Shown: piece by piece, positions 35,510 to 45,109 of the stretch
Numbering within the stretch: the stretch's first letter is position 1
Layout of the letters: each line of letters opens with the position of its first letter
Assembly (NCBI GenBank): GCA_963556255.1
Contig: OY744609.1
Coordinates: 14,164,544-14,228,543, forward strand
DNA length: 64,000 nt
Reading direction: 5' to 3'
From: Allolobophora icterica
Lineage: Eukaryota; Annelida; Clitellata; Crassiclitellata; Lumbricidae
Translations under genes and position numbers: made by a program
The notes under the pieces: model-generated
Database searches by the model: none
What the model was told of the DNA's origin: nothing
What the model saw: only the letters and a program-made list of their open reading frames with translations

Positions 35510-36940
35510 AATCGACGCTCCAGTTCCAAACGCCATACTCTGGGCTGATGGTGCTTGGAGTTGGAGTTATGAGAAAGATCAGGAGAAGAAAATTTTGAAT
35601 GGCTGGCCTGAACAGTACATGCAAGCGACGAATGCCTGTTCTCCTTTTAAACGATTAACGAATTTTAATCACGAATTGACATAAGTATTTACAGGATAAA
35701 ATGCAAGGATCTGAGCTCTAATAGCAATTGTTATCTCTGCATTTCTTCAGCGCCTAAAAGTACATTTTAAATAAATTCTTAATACGTCGTATTAAATAAT
35801 TTAGCTTCAGTACTTAGTGATTCCACTCGTTAGTAATTCATTCCCTCGGCGTAACAAGGCAAGCGTTCAAGCATCGGCCACCGTGTCCCACGATGTTGTT
35901 TATAAAGTTGCATATTTATTAAATTAAGATTAATCTGTCGTACTTTACTAATTTTTCTTTTATTTATGACTGCATGAAAATTTAAACTTATGGAAAAGGT
36001 TAAATGAAAATCAGTGAAAATTTACTCTGTCCCTGGACAACCTTCTGACTTGACGTAGCGCTCGTTCAACAGTTGACGCGCTTGCTTAGTTTTAAGGTAG
36101 CGTTTTATCAACTCTCGCGTTTACCATGTACTGCTTATAGAGGCGCATAATAAATACATTGCGATGACTCGGCGAGTTTTACCTGTTTCCTTGAACCTGT
36201 ACCTGCTGGTGGAATCGGATCGAGTCCAGTCGTCAGATAATCAAATAGATATAATCAGTTTACAGATTGAAGTAATGTTTAATCATTTATGTAAAAGCTA
36301 ATATATTGCATTGAGCACTTCTGTAATAACCTGAGCAAATATTTTAGTACTCACAGACCGGTTGTGGAAAGGTTCGTAAAGGCGTCAACCGATGCTATAG
36401 GCCTACTGTCATGTTGATCATTATAATGATCGCGTGTCTTGCTGGGCAGAGCTATGGGCAATGCATCGGTGCGAATGGGGAATTGCATTAACATTATTGA
36501 ACTGTCTAACGATCGGCCAGAATACACCAGCACCAAAACATCTGGAAAGATCTCAGCCTTTGTGAGGTTTCGTACGGCGCTATATAATCGTTCAGATGCA
36601 TGATTACATAATTATCACAAGCTCAAGCTAACTCTAGAGACAAGCATGGGTATACAATGCTGGCGACTTCGTTTTCTTAGCCTCAGTATATGAGTGTGTG
36701 TGGCCGTCTAATCTTCCTTAAGACACAATTCGATCAGACATAAATCTCGAAACATCTTCCCTGGCCGGGATTCGAACCGCCGACATCTCGACTGACAGTC
36801 GAGTATGCTAACCACTAGACTATCATGCGCAAGACGATAAGGATGAGAGATCAATGCTGAAATTAGATTAGAACTTACACCACTCTCAGGTGGATGACCT
36901 AAGTAGAGGAACTCTATCACCCAGATCGATAATTGGTCTC
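35510..36940. repeat. Segmental duplication, tail module copy 3
   Basis: Same orientation as 1,932-4,180 and 19,848-21,125. It lacks the CAGT array and passes straight to the part homologous to 3,770-4,180. The match to copy 1 ends at 'acccagatcgataattgg' (about 36,937), about 175 bp before the start codon of the immunoglobulin-superfamily gene. Confidence 0.8.
36759..36829 (-). tRNA. tRNA-Asp-like remnant, second copy
   Basis: Counterpart of 4,006-4,077, with B-box GGTTCGAATCCC and anticodon-like GTC. The arm pairing is poor, so I regard it as a SINE head or tRNA pseudogene. Confidence 0.4.
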
Positions 36941-37114
36941 TTGCTGTCGCGATAACTTATCACCCGGTAAGCAAAGCGATTCTGTGTCGCAAATAAGTAG
37001 ACTTGTAGAGAGCGATCGACACACAGAACGCTTATCAGAACCAGCAGAGATTCTACCCTGATGGATTAGCGTGTGATATATTCACTCTTACTGTATACTG
37101 TCTCCAACAACGCC

Positions 37115-37169
37115 ATGCTACTGAAAATCGTTGTAGCAGTTGTCTGTTGCTTTTCGATATTTACATCGG
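37115..37169 (+). CDS. IgSF membrane receptor gene, exon 1 (signal peptide)
   Basis: ATG opens 18 codons, MLLKIVVAVVCCFSIFTS, a typical hydrophobic signal peptide. The splice donor G|GTAAGT follows at 37,170, leaving phase 1. It is paired with the exon at 57,176 because that exon needs a phase-1 partner upstream, starts with an extracellular Ig domain and has no signal sequence of its own. The pairing across 20 kb is inference. No TATA box is clear upstream. Confidence 0.65.
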
Positions 37170-37654
37170 GTAAGTTAAGGTTATCAACTGCAGGACCTGA
37201 GGCGTATGCTGTCTAAGAGTATTCTGTAGTACTAGTGTCAAAATCGACTCAAAAACGACTCTTTTTGAAAAGACTTACCTCTTGAAATTAACAGACTTAT
37301 CCTCTTCAAAACAACGTACCTCTTTCATAACAGACTTGCATCTTCTAAAGCCTAAAGGACTTACTTCTTTCAACAGTTTCTTCTTTCTGCACATTTGACT
37401 CCTACAACACATCTACCTGTGTCAACACACTTGAACCACCATCGACTTATTCTCTGAAAACTAGCCTTATTCATGCAGTTCGCTTTCGTTTGTTATTTTA
37501 GTAACAGCGTTACAAAATATGAGCATCATAAAATCCTAATTACGTATTCGCTAAAATGTCTTAATGCTGAATGATTCCGTTTAAGTTGAAAGTAACACAA
37601 AGAAGAAAGAGTTGGAGCCGCGCACTGTTGCTGATAAATTTGTTGCGTGGTTTC

Positions 37655-38140
37655 ATGTAGTCACTGAGTCGGTTACTACGTCAGCAATATGTTTGTTGGC
37701 AATGTTGCTCGCAATTTGAGCAGAATTCTTCAAAGCATGTCTGCCCAAAAGTATAATCGATTAAAATCCAAAATTTTACTTCGATTAATCAATTCCATTC
37801 GGTTAATTTGGTACATGAGGTTACGCAAAGCAAGAAACACTTTAAAAGTGGGGCGTGGTGGCTCAGTGGTAAGTTCGGCGCCTTGTGACCGGAGGGTTGC
37901 AGGTTCGAATCCCACTCTATAGCCGCTGCGTACGGACCTTGGGCAAGTCCTTCACTCGCAATTGCTCGTGGCGCTTCGGCGTGAAAACTCCGACACAGTA
38001 TCAAATGCTGTAGTCGGGAGCGCCTCTGAGTAGCAGTTGACTTCGAGAGGCGCTATAGAAATATCCGAAATAAATAAATAAAAATGAATAAATAAAATGT
38101 AGTCACTGAGTCAGTTACTACGTCAGCGATATGTTTGAAC
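37655..38140. repeat. Direct ~42-bp repeat flanking a SINE
   Basis: 'atgtagtcactgagtc' followed by 'gttactacgtcagc' and 'atatgttt' occurs at about 37,655 and again at about 38,096, with two or three differences. The interval holds unique sequence plus the SINE at 37,850. It is too long for a normal target-site duplication. Confidence 0.7.
37850..38096 (+). mobile_element. tRNA-derived SINE with LINE-like tail
   Basis: The head GGGGCGTGGTGGCTCAGTGG carries an A box, and GCAGGTTCGAATCC (about 37,899) is a B box. The body follows ('gggcaagtccttcactcgca'), and the 3' part has 'gggagcgcctctgagtag' and 'gagaggcgctatagaaat' before an AAATAAAT tail. The acceptor stem does not pair, so it is not a tRNA gene. 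Confidence 0.75.
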
Positions 38141-38399
38141 CACGGAAAGCGAACTCTTTATTGAAATGAAATAAGAATAATTTTGTCGCCATCTTCGACT
38201 TTTCCATCAGCATAATTATGCCTTAAATGCAAAATAATCGCTTAATTTTCCACCCAAACGTTTCCTATTATAATTGTTGGCCATATTGTTTACACCGGTA
38301 ATGAGGTAACTAAGAAAATTAATCGAACAAGCCGAAATTAATCGATTAAAATGTTTTAGCGATTACTCCATTAATTAATCGTTAAAATCCGGAGCCCTA

Positions 38400-38402
38400 A
38401 TG

Positions 38403-38436
<34 letters not shown>

Positions 38437-38576
38437 TGTATGTATGTATGTATGTATGTATGTATGTATGTATGTATGTATGTATGTATGTATGTATGTA
38501 TGTATGTATGTATGTATGTATGTATGTATGTATGTATGTATGTATGTATGTATGCATGCATGTATGTGCGTATGTA
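38400..38576. repeat. (TATG)n microsatellite
   Basis: About 40 TATG units. All ORFs through it (poly-MYVC, poly-HTYI) are artefacts. Confidence 0.95.
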
Positions 38577-39016
38577 TGCATATAACTATAGTAATACTAT
38601 AGATATGTGTGTCTGCATCTATCGAGCGATTGTATGTCGATATATTATGTATGTTTGTATGTATTTATGCCTGTATGTGCAATATTTTGAAAAAAGCAGT
38701 AGTTACGAGTGTGATGAGAATACGCTGTTTTTATGCGTCGATTGAGAATCTAACAATGGCACTGATACATGGCCATCCAACAGCTCTAAGAATAAGTGAT
38801 TCAGTATTAAGGTGCAACTATGCAATCGTCTCTGGTTGCTAATTCATTCAGATCTAAATATTGTCGATACGTCAAGGCTATTTACATTGAGTTTCGACAG
38901 GTTTCGGTCCTTGGATGTCGATAATCTATTGTATGCAGAAAAAATTGCAGATGGTTATGTTTGTCACTAGAAAAGAATTAAAATATTATAAGCAATGCTT
39001 TTAGGCCTATATTGAC

Positions 39017-39187
39017 GGGAAACCGTATCCAGTTGGTTAGAGCGCTCGCTTTCTAACGCAGATAGTACGGGTTCGAGCCTCCTCTGAAACGCTGTGTAGG
39101 GATTTGAGCAAGTCCTTCACTCACTATTGCTCAGCGCCATCGCTCGATTGATGCTTGGTCGATAGTGGCGCTTAATAAATGCATAAT
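39017..39187 (+). mobile_element. tRNA-derived SINE, second family
   Basis: A box 'ccagttggttagagcgctcg', B box 'gggttcgagcc', body 'gagcaagtccttcactcact', and a 3' end 'tagtggcgcttaataaatgc'. It matches 56,148-56,290 in the head and body. Confidence 0.7.
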
Positions 39188-39239
39188 AATTATCAAAATT
39201 ATATAATATTATTTATAATAATAATGCTAATGATATTAA

Positions 39240-39760
<521 letters not shown>

Positions 39761-40403
39761 TATGCTAAATGCATATATCGTGCATACCTAGCTAATCTTC
39801 CCTTTGGCATAGCCTCTTCGCCATAGCTTCGTAACGTTCGGCCTCTGGCGGACCCATGCGAACACACCTTTCATAACCACCGTCTGAGATTAGGGCGGCG
39901 GACCACGACCTTCTCTTTGTTCTTTGCATTGGCCTTCTAAACTCAGGTATGACCAGCGTCAATCCCCCCTCAATCGGCCCTCGATTGGCCTATGTTTCTG
40001 GGCGGTAATGTATATACCGATTGTGTGATTGTTCCACTGATTTGCAAACGAATATTAATTGCGACTAATTGCGATATTAATTGCGATCGATTCGCTGAGT
40101 ATGTCTTATGTCGTTTGAAGTCGCAAGTAGAATCAATTAATCTTCAATTACGATAATGTTAGGAAATCAGTCGAGGACGTTGTGTTCATTATCACCAATT
40201 GAGGTCCTTCTTCAGATAAGCAGCTGAGCAGAGGAACGCAAAGATCGACTGGTGGCGTCGGGAGTTCACTTCTGTTGACTTTTCATTGTTGTCTGCTTTG
40301 ACACACATGGAGACTTTCGCTTTGGTTATAGTCTCAAGATCTGTGATTGGGGACCACCTGTCGGCATCATCATCGTTATCATCGTCATCGTCATCGTCAT
40401 CAC

Positions 40404-40457
<54 letters not shown>

Positions 40458-41103
40458 TTTTATTTACCCGAGGAAGCTATCATCTCTCAGGCAATATTGG
40501 CAATAATAATTAATATTCTTATTATTAGGCCTACCTACATATTTAGGGTCACCAAACATGGGCGTCCGGAGGGGCATGGCGGGCATTTGTCTGAATTTTG
40601 CACATATTTTACAAAGAGAAAATCTTTTGATTACTATAATTATTCCAACAATTATTTTCAATGCGAAAAACACTTCATTATTTAGGTAACGGCCTTGAGC
40701 ATTATTAATTTTTTAAGTTGTCACGTGTTCTGTGTTCATGAATTATATGCCAAAGAGGTCATTCCCCCACCCCTACCAACATTTTGTATCCCTTACATGC
40801 CACCAAAAATTACCAAACATTAACAGATGGTGTTTGCCAATTGTGAGTGAAGCTATAATAATTAGGTATCCGAACATTGATATAGTGCCTTCCTAGTATC
40901 TAAAAAACGTTCTAGTGTAACTCCACCTATGTCGCATTGGAATGAATCGGACTAGGATGTATTTTCGTAGTGATTGAAGCCATTTGTCTCAGTACCCACC
41001 AGGGAGTCTCCTAGTGCCCCACTGCAGCTTACCCGGACACCAATTCCAACCACGCTCCTACCTACAGGTAGGCCTAGTAGAGCCTACGTGTAATATAACG
41101 CAA
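39761..41103. other. Intron sequence with (ATC)n microsatellite
   Basis: A (CAT/ATC)n array lies at about 40,369-40,457. The rest is unique-looking intron sequence with no supported gene. TAGGCCTA occurs at about 40,527 and 41,068. Confidence 0.5.
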
Positions 41104-41109
41104 TATACC

Positions 41110-41200
41110 AGTAGTTATATTTAGACTATTCTGGGACAACCACGCAATAACCACGTGACGTCACGACCATCGTATGAGTCATCAGGTGATTACGTTGGTT
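41110..41200 (+). repeat. Polinton left terminal inverted repeat
   Basis: 91 bp beginning AGTAGTTATATTTAGACTAT. It contains the 12-bp palindrome CGTGACGTCACG (41,154-41,165), which includes a full CRE/ATF site TGACGTCA and overlaps the E-box CACGTG. It also contains ATGAGTCAT (41,174-41,182), an optimal AP-1 site. Confidence 0.95.
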
Positions 41201-41235
41201 TTTATAACCAGCAGTTATAAAAGCTATGATTCATC

Positions 41236-41931
41236 TTATTCCTGTGCGTAGAAAAGACGCCTTTGTCTAACGAATCGATCGAGGACTATGACGTCGTTTA
41301 CTTTTACCTGAATAGACGGTTTAGCCCCGATATAGATATTATCGATGCGAATATCGCAAACAACCTTACAACGCGTATTTATGAGAGTTTTAGGATCTAT
41401 CGGTTCATCGTTTAAATCGTAAAATCCTGTAGTTATCTTAGGTGGCACATCTGGATTTCGTGATTTTTCATAGGCAGTTAAAAGTCTCGGATATAGAGTA
41501 GGGGGTATATCGGGAAGGACTTTACCTTTATCTTTCTTTCTGTAAAAAATATCCATTTGATCAACATCCGCATTCATTTCTTATTTATTAAGCGCGTCTT
41601 TCACATCAGATTTTTTAAGATGTTCTTTTACCAGTTTTAAACACGATTCAAAAATTGCAATCGTTTTCGCTTCGTCTTCACCAACCATTCTATCGTACAT
41701 GTTTAATGGTAAAGAATACGAGTCTAAGAGACCCGTTTGTGAAGATCGGTTTTCTTGAATCCCATAAGAATACAGCGGAGGAGTTTTTATAGATATTTTG
41801 TCGATTGTCCCATCGGCGTATTTGTACTTTAGAAATATGCGTTGAAATTTAGTTTCAGCGGGAGTAGACCTTTTTGTAACGTCTTCGAAAATAACATTAT
41901 TAATATCAAAGTTTTTCCATGTGATTGCCAT
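41236..41931 (-). pseudogene. DUF5871-like Polinton protein, split by one in-frame stop
   Basis: Two ORFs, 116 codons (41,931-41,581) and 113 codons (41,577-41,236), are in the same frame and separated only by TAA at 41,581-41,583 plus one codon. The first holds PPLYSYGIQENRSSQTGLLD-type sequence and SYSLPLNMYD. The second holds PTLYPRLL and FYDLNDEPIDP, then a beta-rich end. As far as I recognise them, these are the N- and C-halves of one DUF5871-like protein shared by Polintons and large DNA viruses. Its function is unknown. The stop may be a recent mutation, a sequencing error or a readthrough site. Confidence 0.6.
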
Positions 41932-41994
41932 AGTATCTCTTTATTATATGAAAATTATTTTCTTTAAGTTGAAATAGCATTTTGAATAATCGTT

Positions 41995-42903
41995 TCACAA
42001 CGTCATCAAGTTATCGTTATCCACCCAAGAATTGAACGAGTCTGAATATCCTAACCATTTAACGAGTGATTTCTTCCCACGTTTTCTAATCACTTTTTCG
42101 ATCCTAAATATTTCTTGAGTCGTCTTCTGTAGCTCCTGTTCATAGAATGAGCCCCGTACCTCCTCATCGTTAGAATCAGTAATCTTATAAGTTGCTGGAT
42201 TTGTATACTGAACTTGCGCAATTGTGAACATTTCCTCAGTCCATCTAGGTGTATATCCTTTTTCAAATATGTTTTTCTTCTTAGTTATCCTGACTTTATC
42301 TCCGACCGAGAATCTAGGCGCAATAGGCTGTGAAACCTCTTCGCCGTATAAATTCATAAATACAGTCTTTTCATTCGTTTTCATACTAGCCTTAGCAGGC
42401 GTCATTTTAATGGAACAATGTTTCGTATTGTTGTAATTACTAACCATTCCGTCTAAAACGTCGATATATCTTCTCGTCGAATTAGCTGTAAAGTACTTAA
42501 ACATTTTATCTTTCATCGTCCTGTTCCATCTCTCGACAACGCAAGATTTTTCTTCATTCTCCGTAGAGTATAACCCAATCAAATTCTTAACGTCTTTGTT
42601 ATAAAACTCTTTACCATTATCTACCCATAATTTAACGGGCTTTCGTCCACTCTCGAGTATCTTCAAGAAGCCGCTTGCTGTAGATTTCCCACTCTTATCG
42701 TTCAATGGCACGATCCATCCGTACTTTGAAAACACATCTATAACGGTTAATAGGTATTTCACACCATCGTTTTCTTTAGCGAAGGCTTGCATATCGACTA
42801 AATCAGCAGCCCATATCTCATCTATTCCACTAACGTACACTTTTCTCTTTCTAAAATGTTTTACTACCGGTTTATGTAGTTCATCCGCTAATTGATCTGT
42901 CCA
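41995..42903 (-). CDS. INT: Polinton integrase (retroviral-type DDE) with C-terminal chromodomain
   Basis: Numbering from the GTG at 42,840, the RNase H-fold core shows Asp13 (WAADLVD), Asp74 (VDNGKEF) and Glu103 (VVERWNRT). The C-terminus from about residue 243 is a chromodomain (IEKVIRKRG, VKWLGY, SWVDNDNL). The homologous frame continues upstream without a stop to about 42,950, overlapping the end of the PLA2 gene, and reads DQLADELHKPVVKHFRKRK, a plausible N-terminus; no ATG lies in it. The Asp74-Glu103 spacing of 28 residues is shorter than the usual about 35. It would catalyse insertion of the linear element and make the 6-bp duplication. I am confident of the family and unsure of activity and start. 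Confidence 0.85.
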   Translation of the reverse strand, partial: WTDQLADELHKPVVKHFRKRKVYVSGIDEIWAADLVDMQAFAKENDGVKYLLTVIDVFSKYGWIVPLNDKSGKSTASGFLKILESGRKPVKLWVDNGKEFYNKDVKNLIGLYSTENEEKSCVVERWNRTMKDKMFKYFTANSTRRYIDVLDGMVSNYNNTKHCSIKMTPAKASMKTNEKTVFMNLYGEEVSQPIAPRFSVGDKVRITKKKNIFEKGYTPRWTEEMFTIAQVQYTNPATYKITDSNDEEVRGSFYEQELQKTTQEIFRIEKVIRKRGKKSLVKWLGYSDSFNSWVDNDNLMTL

Positions 42904-43433
42904 TTTCGGGTCGGGGCTTTTTTTAAACCTAACCCGAGACTCGATTTAACAGACAATATAGGTTTAACTACCGCTCTCTCCATACGCTCTCGGATAGTAG
43001 GATTAGGAATATTATTCAAATCATTAATCATTGCTCTATCGGCAACATTCCTAGAAGCCGTATCGGGGTGTCGATCGTAAGCCAAATCATGGTGGTAAGC
43101 TGCATTATCTACTCTGTTGATAGGCTTACTCCAATCTTTAGGAGTTCCATCAGGATTCAGTCTCAAATCCAACCTAGTCCCGGGTCCTGTAAACGAATGA
43201 CCTGGAAGATGCATCTCGCCTGGATATTTAGACCAAGGTAACTTTACGTTTCTAGTAACTGAATTCAACGAACCAACTACATCTCAACCTTTTACAGCGG
43301 CTCCTTTTACGAATTGAGTTTTAGTCGTTCCGCATACGACGCATACGCCTCGAAGCATGGGTCTATTATTTTTACTGACGGCGTTCTGAAGATCTCTTGT
43401 TTCGGTCTTTCCTTTACACTTTACGCAATACAT
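42888..43433 (-). pseudogene. Zinc-ribbon + parvovirus-like phospholipase A2 gene, split by one stop
   Basis: From ATG at 43,433-43,431 a 49-codon frame carries two CxxC pairs (YCVKC and CVVCG), a small zinc ribbon of the DUF5679 type. It ends at TGA 43,284-43,286. The same frame continues for 132 codons with LPGHSFTGPGTRL (calcium-loop-like) and NAAYHHDLAYD (His-Asp catalytic helix), the signature of viral secreted-type PLA2 domains as in parvovirus VP1. The second part has no ATG of its own before these motifs. I infer one protein interrupted by a single stop. Such PLA2 domains help virions cross endosomal membranes in parvoviruses; the role here is inferred. Confidence 0.7.
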
Positions 43434-43467
43434 TTCGGTTTTAATATAGAACTTTTATATATTTAAA
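43434..43467. promoter_or_regulatory. Divergent promoter of the Polinton
   Basis: Only 34 bp separate the ATGs of the minus-strand zinc-ribbon gene and the plus-strand ATPase gene. The interval is AT-rich, with 'tatatatttaaaatg' leading into the ATPase and 'atatataaaag' on the opposite strand. Confidence 0.5.
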
Positions 43468-44256
43468 ATGGAAGTGAAAGACTTAACGTGGAACGATTTA
43501 TCGTTGAAAAGATTTAATATCAACCTATTACCTAAAAGTATAAGGGGTGTAATAGTAGGAAAATCGGGATGCGGTAAGACGACGTTATTGTTAAACTTAC
43601 TTTTGAGACCCGGATGGCTCGACTATGACAATTTGCAAGTATTCGGAAAATCTCTATTTCAACCGGAGTACAAAATTCTTAAGAAGGCATTCGAAGAAAA
43701 ACTACCAAAAGAAACGATCATCGAGCTGTTTAACATTCGAGATGAGATAATGAGGTCTAATATTTCTCCGGCGTGCGTTGTAGAAGAGATAGCGAAACAT
43801 TTAAGAGACAAGTCGGATATCGAATGCAGGTTTTACGAATCCGCGAACGATGTACCGGATCCGAGAGAGTTGAGCCGTGAAAAGAAGAACTTGATGATTT
43901 TTGACGATTTACAATTAGAAAAGCAGAACAAATGCGAAACGTATTATATTAGGGGCAGGCATAGTAACGTCGACTGTTTGTACCTCGCCCAGAATTATTT
44001 TAAATTGCCTAGGCAGACTATCAGAGAGAACGCAAACTTTATTTGTTTATTTCCCCAAGACATGAAGAACGTTTCCCATATCTACAACGATCATGTAAGT
44101 ACGGACATGTCTATAGAGGAATTTAAAAAACTATGCGTGGAGTCGTGGAAACAACCGCATCAATTCGTAGTTATCGACTTAACGAGTGAAAGGAGCAGCG
44201 GTAAATACCGTTGTGGATTAGATGAATTTTACATCCCCAATTCTGAATTAAAATAA
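43468..44256 (+). CDS. ATP: Polinton genome-packaging ATPase (FtsK/HerA type)
   Basis: 262 residues. Walker A is GKSGCGKTT at 31-39 and Walker B NLMIFDD at 141-147. The length and layout match the A32-like/FtsK-HerA packaging ATPases of Polintons and related double-jelly-roll viruses, which pump DNA into the preformed capsid. It is the first gene of the plus-strand block, and the next gene starts 18 bp after its stop. The frame is intact with both nucleotide-binding motifs. Confidence 0.85.
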   Translation: MEVKDLTWNDLSLKRFNINLLPKSIRGVIVGKSGCGKTTLLLNLLLRPGWLDYDNLQVFGKSLFQPEYKILKKAFEEKLPKETIIELFNIRDEIMRSNISPACVVEEIAKHLRDKSDIECRFYESANDVPDPRELSREKKNLMIFDDLQLEKQNKCETYYIRGRHSNVDCLYLAQNYFKLPRQTIRENANFICLFPQDMKNVSHIYNDHVSTDMSIEEFKKLCVESWKQPHQFVVIDLTSERSSGKYRCGLDEFYIPNSELK

Positions 44257-44274
44257 TATAATATACTAGTAAAA

Positions 44275-45075
44275 ATGGAAGAACTCCTCGTGAAGATACA
44301 GGTGAACACAGCACAGACTGCGACTAACACGAATCCTAAATCGTCGTTTTACATTTTAGTGGGTAACGAAAAGGACAGAACCGCACGAATAATAACGAGG
44401 AACAATCCTGTAATCGAACTAGATAAAACCAAAAAGTATGAAATGGCTCTAGTCGATTTGTATACTTACTACGTGTTTCCTAACATAGACGCGAGCAACA
44501 ACAACTTCAGGTATTCGCCGGATCATGGCGTGACGTGGTTTGACGTAGATATTCCAGAAGGGTCCTATGAGCTCGAGGATATAAACGACTACGTGAAGAA
44601 AATCATGAAAGAGAACAGCCATTACGACGTCTCAAACGAAGAATATTGCATTACGTTAGAAGCAAACACTAATACGTTGAAGGCGGTGTTAAACATTGCG
44701 CCGAATTATAAGGTTGATTTCACATCAGACAACTCGATCAGAACGGTCCTAGGTTTCACTCCCGGGACATATACGGAGGGTTATTTCGAATCGGAGAACA
44801 TTGTGAACATAATGAACATAGACAGCTTTAGAGTAACTAGCGATATAATCGGAGGTTCGTACTCGAATGGATCGACGACGAACGTGATATATACGTTTTT
44901 CCCTACCGTTGGACCTGGTTATAAGATCATCCAAATCCCAGCTAATTTAATTTATCTCCCCGTTACGATGAATACGATTTCATCGATGGAAACGAGACTT
45001 ACCGACCAAAATGGAAAACTAATTAACATTAGAGGGGAAGCGATGTCGATCAAGTTTCATATTAGAGAAGTGTGA
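44275..45075 (+). CDS. Penton-like minor capsid protein
   Basis: 266 residues, strand-rich with few charged helices. Its position directly after the ATPase and its size fit the single-jelly-roll penton protein of Polintons. Visible features are SSFYILVGNEKD near the N-terminus and conserved-looking blocks FTSDNSIRTVLGF and FHIREV at the end. It would occupy the five-fold vertices of an icosahedral capsid. The identification rests on context and overall composition, not on a signature motif. Confidence 0.6.
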   Translation: MEELLVKIQVNTAQTATNTNPKSSFYILVGNEKDRTARIITRNNPVIELDKTKKYEMALVDLYTYYVFPNIDASNNNFRYSPDHGVTWFDVDIPEGSYELEDINDYVKKIMKENSHYDVSNEEYCITLEANTNTLKAVLNIAPNYKVDFTSDNSIRTVLGFTPGTYTEGYFESENIVNIMNIDSFRVTSDIIGGSYSNGSTTNVIYTFFPTVGPGYKIIQIPANLIYLPVTMNTISSMETRLTDQNGKLINIRGEAMSIKFHIREV

Positions 45076-45109
45076 AGATAATTAAAAGTTTATCTTAGTT
45101 ATATATAAA

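Noticed and set aside
37850..37925. Functional tRNA gene
   Set aside because: A and B boxes are present but acceptor arms do not pair and a SINE body and tail follow.
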